A stretch of DNA of 64,000 nucleotides. Origin: Microbacterium sp. nov. GSS16. GTDB taxonomy: Bacteria; Actinomycetota; Actinomycetes; Actinomycetales; Microbacteriaceae. Numbering within the stretch: the stretch's first letter is position 1; every line of letters begins with the position of its first letter. The notes under the pieces are model-generated. The model made no database searches, had not been told where the DNA came from, and worked only from the letters and a program-made list of their open reading frames with translations. This document shows, one piece after another, positions 59,328 through 64,000 of the stretch. A program made the position numbers and the translations under genes. The DNA is taken from assembly GCF_028198145.1 (NCBI RefSeq), contig NZ_CP116338.1, positions 1,488,001 to 1,552,000 on the forward strand. Reading direction: 5' to 3'.

Positions 59328-61237
59328 GCGCGGCGTGCGGCTGCGAGCACGACGAGCCCGAGACTGTCATAGGCGATGAAGCCGAGGAGGCGGAGCGCCC
59401 CTGGTGGCGGGACCGCGGGATCATGGTCCCGGTCTTCTCCGGCGTCGCCTTCCTCACCGGCCTGGCGCTGGAGTGGTCCGGGATGGAGATCCCGGCACTG
59501 GTGGCGTTCTGGATCGGTCTGCTGCTGGGCGCGTCGACGTTCACCCCGGGCGCGATCCGGAAGCTGTTCAAGGGCAAGCTCGGCATCGGCCTGCTGATGA
59601 CCATCAGCGCCGTCGGCGCGGTGATCCTCGGCTACGTCGAGGAGGCCGCCGCCCTGGCGTTCCTGTACTCGATCGCCGAGGCGCTGGAGGACAAGGCGAT
59701 GGACCGTGCTCGCGGCGGGCTCCGGGCGCTGCTCAAGCTCGTCCCGGAGACCGCGACCGTCCGCCGCGACGGCGTCTCGGTGGAGGTCGCCGCGAAGGAC
59801 CTGGCTGTCGGTCAGTTGATGCTGGTGCGGCCGGGCGAGCGGATCGCGACCGACGGCGTCGTCCGCACGGGACGTTCCAGCCTGGATACGTCCGCGATCA
59901 CGGGGGAGTCGATCCCGGTCGAGGTCGAGCCCGGCGATGCCGTGTCGGCGGGTGCGATCAACACCGCGGGGGCGCTGGAGGTCGAGACGACCGCGGCCGG
60001 CACGGACAACTCGCTGACCACGATCGTCGACCTGGTGGAGAAGGCGCAGGCGGAGAAGGGAGACCGCGCCCGTCTCGCCGACCGCATTGCCCGCCCGCTC
60101 GTGCCCGGCGTGCTGATCCTCGCCGCTCTCGTCGCGATCATCGGGTCGCTGCTCGGCGACCCGGAGCTGTGGATCACCCGCGCACTCGTCGTGCTGGTCG
60201 CGGCATCGCCCTGCGCGCTGGCGATCTCGGTCCCGCTGACCGTGGTGGCCGCCATCGGGTCGGCGAGCAAGTTCGGCGTGATCATCAAGTCCGGGGCCGT
60301 GTTCGAGCGGTTCGGCGTGATCCGCCACGTCGCGGTCGACAAGACCGGCACCCTGACCCGCAACGAGCCCGCCGTCACCGCGGTGCTCACCGCCGACGGC
60401 GTGACCGAGGCGCAGGCGCTGGCGTGGGCGGCGTCGTTGGAGCAGCACAGCACCCACCCCCTCGCGGCCGCGATCACCGCTGCAGCGCCTGAGGCCCCTG
60501 CAGCCGAGGGCGTGACCGAGCAGGCAGGTCACGGCATCGAAGGCGAGCTCGACGGCGCGCGGATCACGGTCGGCAGCCCGCGTTGGCTCGACGCCGGATT
60601 CCTCGGCGACCAGGTCGCGGGGCTGGAGGAGCAGGGCATGACGGTCGTGATCGTCCACCGCGACGGCGAGCCGGTCGCCGCGATCGGCGTCCGCGACGAG
60701 CTGCGCCCGGAGGTCCCCGAGGTCGTCCGTACCCTCGCCGCGCAGGGCATCGGGGTCACGATGCTCACCGGCGACAACGCTCGCACCGCCCGCGCCCTCG
60801 CCGCCCAAGCGGGGATCGAGGACGTCCGCGCCGAACTGCGCCCGGAGGACAAGGCCGCTGCGATCGCAGAGCTCGGTGCGAAGGGCTCGGTCGCGATGAT
60901 CGGCGACGGCATCAACGACGCCCCCGCCCTGGCCGCTGCCGATATCGGCATCGCGATGGGCGCGACCGGCTCCGATGCCGCGATCGAGTCCGCCGACGTG
61001 GCCTTCACCGGCCACGACCTGCGGCTGCTGCCGCGCGCGTTCGACCACGCCCGCCGCGGACGGCACATCATCAACCAGAACATCATCCTGTCGCTGCTGA
61101 TCATCAGCGCCCTGCTCCCGCTCGCCCTCTTCGGCGTCCTCGGCCTCGCCGCCGTGGTGCTCGTGCACGAGATCGCCGAGGTCGTCGTGATCCTCAACGG
61201 TCTGCGCGCCGCCCGGACCCGGAAGACCATCGCGTGA
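59324..61237 (+). CDS. cadA: P1B-type heavy-metal ATPase (cadmium/cobalt/zinc exporter)
   Basis: 637 residues from GTG. No N-terminal HMA domain, only Cys/His near the start (ACGCEHDE). ITGESIPVE (actuator), VAASPCALAISVP (membrane metal site, SPC rather than CPC), DKTGTLTRNEP (phosphorylation), TGDN and GDGINDAPALAAADIG. SPC points to the P1B-4 group (cobalt, also zinc/cadmium), while the CmtR neighbour suggests cadmium. Specificity is therefore open; the family is certain. Confidence 0.94.
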   Translation: MSAACGCEHDEPETVIGDEAEEAERPWWRDRGIMVPVFSGVAFLTGLALEWSGMEIPALVAFWIGLLLGASTFTPGAIRKLFKGKLGIGLLMTISAVGAVILGYVEEAAALAFLYSIAEALEDKAMDRARGGLRALLKLVPETATVRRDGVSVEVAAKDLAVGQLMLVRPGERIATDGVVRTGRSSLDTSAITGESIPVEVEPGDAVSAGAINTAGALEVETTAAGTDNSLTTIVDLVEKAQAEKGDRARLADRIARPLVPGVLILAALVAIIGSLLGDPELWITRALVVLVAASPCALAISVPLTVVAAIGSASKFGVIIKSGAVFERFGVIRHVAVDKTGTLTRNEPAVTAVLTADGVTEAQALAWAASLEQHSTHPLAAAITAAAPEAPAAEGVTEQAGHGIEGELDGARITVGSPRWLDAGFLGDQVAGLEEQGMTVVIVHRDGEPVAAIGVRDELRPEVPEVVRTLAAQGIGVTMLTGDNARTARALAAQAGIEDVRAELRPEDKAAAIAELGAKGSVAMIGDGINDAPALAAADIGIAMGATGSDAAIESADVAFTGHDLRLLPRAFDHARRGRHIINQNIILSLLIISALLPLALFGVLGLAAVVLVHEIAEVVVILNGLRAARTRKTIA

Positions 61238-61794
61238 CCGTGCAGGACGTCGCCGCGACAGTCGGCGAAGACCGTACGGGCCCACGGCCGCAGGCGAGGA
61301 GAGCCCTTGGCTTCACCTTGGTCGTGGCCGTGCTCGCTGTGGTGCTCGACCAGGCCTCGAAGGCCCTCGCCGTGGCACAGCTGGCCCCGGGGGAACGGAT
61401 CCCACTGGTCGGGGACCTGTTCGGCCTGTCCCTGGTCTACAACCCCGGAGCCGCGTTCTCGCTCGGCTCCGGGGCCACCTGGATCATCACCCTCATCGGC
61501 GTACTCGCCTCCGCCGCGGTGGTCATCTTCGCCATTCGGCTGCGCGGTGCCCGCTGGGGCCTCGCGCTGGGGCTGGTCCTCGGCGGCGCGGTCGGCAACC
61601 TCATCGACCGAATCATGAACCCGCCCGCGTTCGGCCGCGGCCACGTCACCGACTTCCTCGCCTACGGCGACCTCTTCGTCGGGAACGTCGCCGACGTCTT
61701 CGTCGTGATTGGGGTCGGACTCGTCTGCCTGAACCTCCTCCTGCCGAACGCTCGCACGATGACCAACAGCGAGAGAACGGAAAGCGCCTCATGA
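61234..61794 (+). CDS. lspA: Lipoprotein signal peptidase (signal peptidase II)
   Basis: 186 residues, four membrane helices. Catalytic Asp motifs: GNLIDRI and VTDFL...NVADVFVVIG, with VYNPGAAFS earlier. lspA copies are a known companion of cad operons in several bacteria, though the reason is unclear. GTGA overlap with the ATPase, ATGA overlap with the next gene. Confidence 0.95.
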   Translation: MTVQDVAATVGEDRTGPRPQARRALGFTLVVAVLAVVLDQASKALAVAQLAPGERIPLVGDLFGLSLVYNPGAAFSLGSGATWIITLIGVLASAAVVIFAIRLRGARWGLALGLVLGGAVGNLIDRIMNPPAFGRGHVTDFLAYGDLFVGNVADVFVVIGVGLVCLNLLLPNARTMTNSERTESAS

Positions 61795-62105
61795 AAGTGG
61801 AATTGCTGCACATCGTCGACTGCCCCAACACGGACATCGCCGAAGCCAACGCACGCGCGGCGCTCGACGCTCTCGGGCTCGGGGGCGTCGCCGTCGAGCT
61901 GGTGACGATCCACACCGAGGCCGAAGCGGCAAGCCTCGGGTTCGGAGGATCGCCCACGCTCCTGGCCGACGGCGTCGACCTATTCCCGACATCTCCTGTA
62001 CAGGCACTTGCGTGCCGCGTCTACACAACGGAGAACGGGTTCGCTGGGGCACCAACCACGTCCCAGATCGAACGGGCGATCCGAGCATTGCCCGAGCAGG
62101 CGTAA
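61791..62105 (+). CDS. Thioredoxin-fold small protein of the metal operon
   Basis: 104 residues. VELLHIVDCPNTDIAEANARAAL, then GFGGSPTLLADGVDLFPT, and ALACRVYTTENGFAGAPTTSQIERAI. Resembles a thioredoxin-like group seen with mercury/metal genes; it has a single Cys in DCPN and another in LACRVY rather than CxxC. Perhaps a metal chaperone; function inferred only from position. Last gene of element 2. Confidence 0.7.
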   Translation: MKVELLHIVDCPNTDIAEANARAALDALGLGGVAVELVTIHTEAEAASLGFGGSPTLLADGVDLFPTSPVQALACRVYTTENGFAGAPTTSQIERAIRALPEQA

Positions 62106-62159
62106 CCGGCGGACACGATCATCACCTGGTCAACATGGAGCCCACCAAGCCGTGGTGCG

Positions 62160-62182
62160 AATACTGCCTCCCGAAATACTGC
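62160..62182. repeat. Right-end motifs of element 2
   Basis: Two copies of AATACTGC exactly 15 bp apart, the inverse of GCAGTAT at the left end. They end 11 bp before the AGACC junction. Probable recombinase binding sites. Confidence 0.6.
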
Positions 62183-62195
62183 TCTCCACCGACAG

Positions 62196-62855
62196 ACCGA
62201 CGAGCTCGTGCGGGAGTTCGTCGCGGAGGGCGGTGAGCCCGAAGACTGGTGGAAGTCGTGGAACGGCTCTTACTCGATCGCGCCGACCGACGATGCCCCG
62301 ATCGTCCGCGACCGTGGCGAGGGGCGCATTCTGGAGCTCGTGCGCTGGGACTGGCAGAAGCCCGCCAACCGGCCCAAGGGCGCCCCTATCATCAACGCCC
62401 GGATCGAGAAGCTCGCCACCGGGTTTTGGGCGCCCGCGTTCACCGCGGCGCGGTGCGTGGTTCCGATGCGCGGCTACTTCGAGTGGACAGGTGAGAAGGG
62501 CGATAAGACCCCGCACTTCCTCCATGGCGACGGACTGCTCGCCGCAGCCGGCCTCACCTGGTCGATGGACGTGCACGGTGAACACGTGCGTTGCTTCGTC
62601 GTCGTCACCCGCGAAGCACGCGACGCCAGTGGCGAGGTCCACGATCGGATGCCCGCTTTCCTTGACCCAGACGCTATGGAGGCGTGGTTGGAGCCCGAGA
62701 AGCTCGACCGCGGCGGCCGCGAAGAGCTGCTCACCATCCTTGACGGCTCTTCCAAGGAAGTTGCCGCAACCATCCGGCAGTACGTCGTCGACCGGAAGGT
62801 GAACAACTCACGAACCGTGGACACCGGGGATCCCGCGATCATCCAGCCGGCTTGA
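62196..62855 (+). pseudogene. SRAP (YedK/HMCES) gene, remainder
   Basis: 219 further codons: NGSYSIAPTDDAPIV, APIINARIEKLATG, RCVVPMRGYFEWTG with the catalytic Glu, and VHDRMPAFL with the catalytic His. The Cys2-bearing start is 12 kb away, so any product translated from an internal start (GTG 62208) lacks the residue that bonds to abasic DNA. SRAP proteins protect abasic sites in single-stranded DNA. Confidence 0.93.
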
Positions 62856-63362
62856 GCTTTCGGTCCCCACTTGAGAGTCATATCCCTCAGTGGTGTTGGC
62901 AACTCCCACCGTCGCGCTGAACTCAGGGAGGAGGTCGCCGCGGGAGACCGCCTGTTCGAGTATGGCGACGACGTAGGCGCCATAGCTCATGTCAGCGACC
63001 CGTGCACACTCCTTAAGCAGCCCGCCGAACTCGATGGGCGGCCGCACCTGAATCGAGACGCGGTCATCAGTGACTTGGTTGCGCGTTATGTATCTCTCGG
63101 GGTTCCTAAGCGACGGCTTAGGCGCAAACTGAGGCATCCCGAAATGGCGTGCGAGGAGGGAGACTGCGTGCTCTCCTGCAGTCATGAAGTTCTGAGGCCC
63201 CTCGCGTCTGAGCAGAGCCGCCAGCTCGGCGCCGGGGCGGATCAGGATCGCATCGCGGGTCCCCTTGCTAGGGCGTCCGATGGTCGGTGCTTCTGCTTTA
63301 CATGCGACAGCGTCGGCATTACGCTTCGTCGCGCTATTCGCCGGTGCGCGAGCCATCGGCAT
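62808..63362 (-). CDS. Hypothetical protein, possible DNA-binding
   Basis: About 184 residues from MPMARAPANSATKRNA. A basic start, then GRPSKGTRDAILIRPGAELAALLRREGPQNFMTAGEHAVSLLARHFGMP and a second similar unit (RVSIQVRPPIEFGGLLKECARVADMSYGAYVVAILEQAV). Each resembles a ribbon-helix-helix arrangement. No firm family. Overlaps the previous gene's end by 29 bp and the SRAP stop convergently by 48 bp. Confidence 0.6.
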   Translation of the reverse strand: MPMARAPANSATKRNADAVACKAEAPTIGRPSKGTRDAILIRPGAELAALLRREGPQNFMTAGEHAVSLLARHFGMPQFAPKPSLRNPERYITRNQVTDDRVSIQVRPPIEFGGLLKECARVADMSYGAYVVAILEQAVSRGDLLPEFSATVGVANTTEGYDSQVGTESSSRLDDRGIPGVHGS

Positions 63363-63585
63363 CTCTGATGTTTGCTTCGATCTCTGCGAACGCCTGCGCT
63401 TGAGCAACGAAGACCGCAGCCACAGTGTCGCTGAAGTTGCTCTGATGCTCGGGTGGGAGTTCGTTCCAACTCGGTAGTTCCCCTTGGCTGGCGCGAGCCT
63501 GCCCGTCCACGAGATACCGGGCGGTGACGTCAATCAGTCTGACCCTGTGCGCGGGCCATTCTTGTCGCCATGAGTTGGTGGTCAT
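63334..63585 (-). CDS. Small hypothetical protein
   Basis: 83 residues from MTTNSWRQEWPAHRVRLID with a GAGAGGA ribosome site. Middle: ARYLVDGQARASQGELPSWNELPPEHQSNF, end: FVAQAQAFAEIEANIRDADGS. Not recognised. Sits between two genes in a tight minus-strand operon. Confidence 0.55.
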   Translation of the reverse strand: MTTNSWRQEWPAHRVRLIDVTARYLVDGQARASQGELPSWNELPPEHQSNFSDTVAAVFVAQAQAFAEIEANIRDADGSRTGE

Positions 63586-63612
63586 TGCACAGTCCTCTCT
63601 ACAGCGGGATAG

Positions 63613-64000
63613 TTAGCGCAGGCCTGCGGACTCGATAATCTGCTTGACGTCGTCGAAGCTGCCCCCGTCAAGTAGCCAGGCGCGCGGCGTCTGTTTGGTA
63701 GCGGCGACCAGGCTCTGCTGACGCGTCTCCATGAAGGCCACGGTGCTGAGCCAACTCCAGCGACCGCCGACTGCCGCGATGAGTTCGGGGAGGTGCGGGA
63801 TCAGCCGCTCGGGATGACCGATGTCGAACTGGAAGACCGGGAATCTGAGGCTCTCCGCAATCGAGACCACGTAGAGCTCCCCACGCTGGACAGCCCCAAG
63901 AACCTCTGGATTCGATACGCCCAGGAAGGACGCGACTTGCGTGAGGGTCCAGGTGCCGTAAAGAGCGGATAGAAAGCTCTCCGCGCCGGCGAGAGCCAGG
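63613..64000 (-). CDS. HTH-containing protein, partial (start lies beyond the window)
   Basis: At least 128 residues. The frame stays open to the window edge. It contains a helix-turn-helix-like WTLTQVASFLGVSNPEVLGAVQRGELYVV and ends AATKQTPRAWLLDGGSFDDVKQIIESAGLR, a pattern reminiscent of MbcA/ParS-type antitoxins. First visible gene of a three-gene operon. Antitoxin identity is tentative. Confidence 0.55.
   Translation of the reverse strand, partial: LALAGAESFLSALYGTWTLTQVASFLGVSNPEVLGAVQRGELYVVSIAESLRFPVFQFDIGHPERLIPHLPELIAAVGGRWSWLSTVAFMETRQQSLVAATKQTPRAWLLDGGSFDDVKQIIESAGLR

Larger units (their letters stand above)
49995..62198. mobile_element. 12.2-kb recombinase element 2 with arsenic and metal resistance, inserted in the SRAP gene
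   Basis: Flanked by AGACC at 49995-49999 and 62194-62198; removing one copy and everything between restores an uninterrupted 229-codon SRAP gene. Carries the three-gene recombinase module at its left end and two metal-resistance operons. Short motifs (GCAGTAT at 50002-50008; AATACTGC at 62160-62167 and 62175-62182) mark the ends in inverted orientation. Confidence 0.9.

Noticed and set aside
59189..61285. 698-residue minus-strand frame opposite the metal ATPase
   Set aside because: Asp/Arg/Gly-rich shadow of the ATPase.

Overview
The window is high-GC DNA from an actinobacterium, most likely a member of the Micrococcales/Microbacteriaceae. An Lsr2 nucleoid protein, DUF2510/Excalibur and DUF4839-type proteins, GTG starts and ATGA/GTGA overlaps support this; the family-level placement is inference. 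It is almost entirely accessory DNA: a defence-type cluster followed by several mobile elements nested inside one another.

1-15.6 kb: an island with a type I restriction-modification operon (hsdM-hsdS-hsdR, minus strand), two tandem MbcA/DUF2384-like antitoxins followed by a truncated RES toxin, three different GIY-YIG proteins, an HNH/Excalibur membrane protein, Lsr2, an Mrr-like nuclease and a frameshifted KfrA-like gene.

15.8-26.5 kb: a first recombinase module made of a tyrosine recombinase, a small Cro/C1-type HTH protein and a zinc-ribbon/degenerate-recombinase protein. A 7.4-kb IS6100 composite transposon with an exact 8-bp target duplication lies between the module's apparent left end and its genes. 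The transposon carries a class 1 integron remnant (PcW promoter, attI1, aadA2, qacEdelta1, sul1, split orf5). A cmx chloramphenicol-exporter unit with an IS481-family transposase sits inside orf5.

27-47.5 kb: an abortive-infection gene, then a MobF conjugative relaxase gene cut in two by a 10.9-kb element bounded by 10-bp att cores and carrying a large serine recombinase. That element has its own MobF-like relaxase, an efflux/oxidoreductase operon with a TetR repressor, and an erm rRNA methylase with a leader peptide. To the right are a tetR-tetA pair with twin operators and several gene remnants, among them a second relaxase stub.

47.6-64 kb: small host-like genes, then a second 12.2-kb element with a paralogous recombinase module. 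It is inserted after codon 11 of a SRAP (YedK/HMCES) gene, whose two pieces still join exactly in frame. Its cargo is arsenic resistance (arsR, ArsO-like flavoprotein, trxB, trxA, acr3, an arsR-arsC fusion, arsC) and a cadmium/cobalt-type operon (cmtR, P1B ATPase, lspA, a thioredoxin-fold protein). The window ends in a three-gene operon of unknown function.

The acquired genes would give resistance to streptomycin/spectinomycin, quaternary ammonium compounds (weak allele), sulfonamides, chloramphenicol, macrolides, tetracycline, arsenic and divalent metals. The least familiar system is the three-gene recombinase module, present twice here with related left-end sequences.
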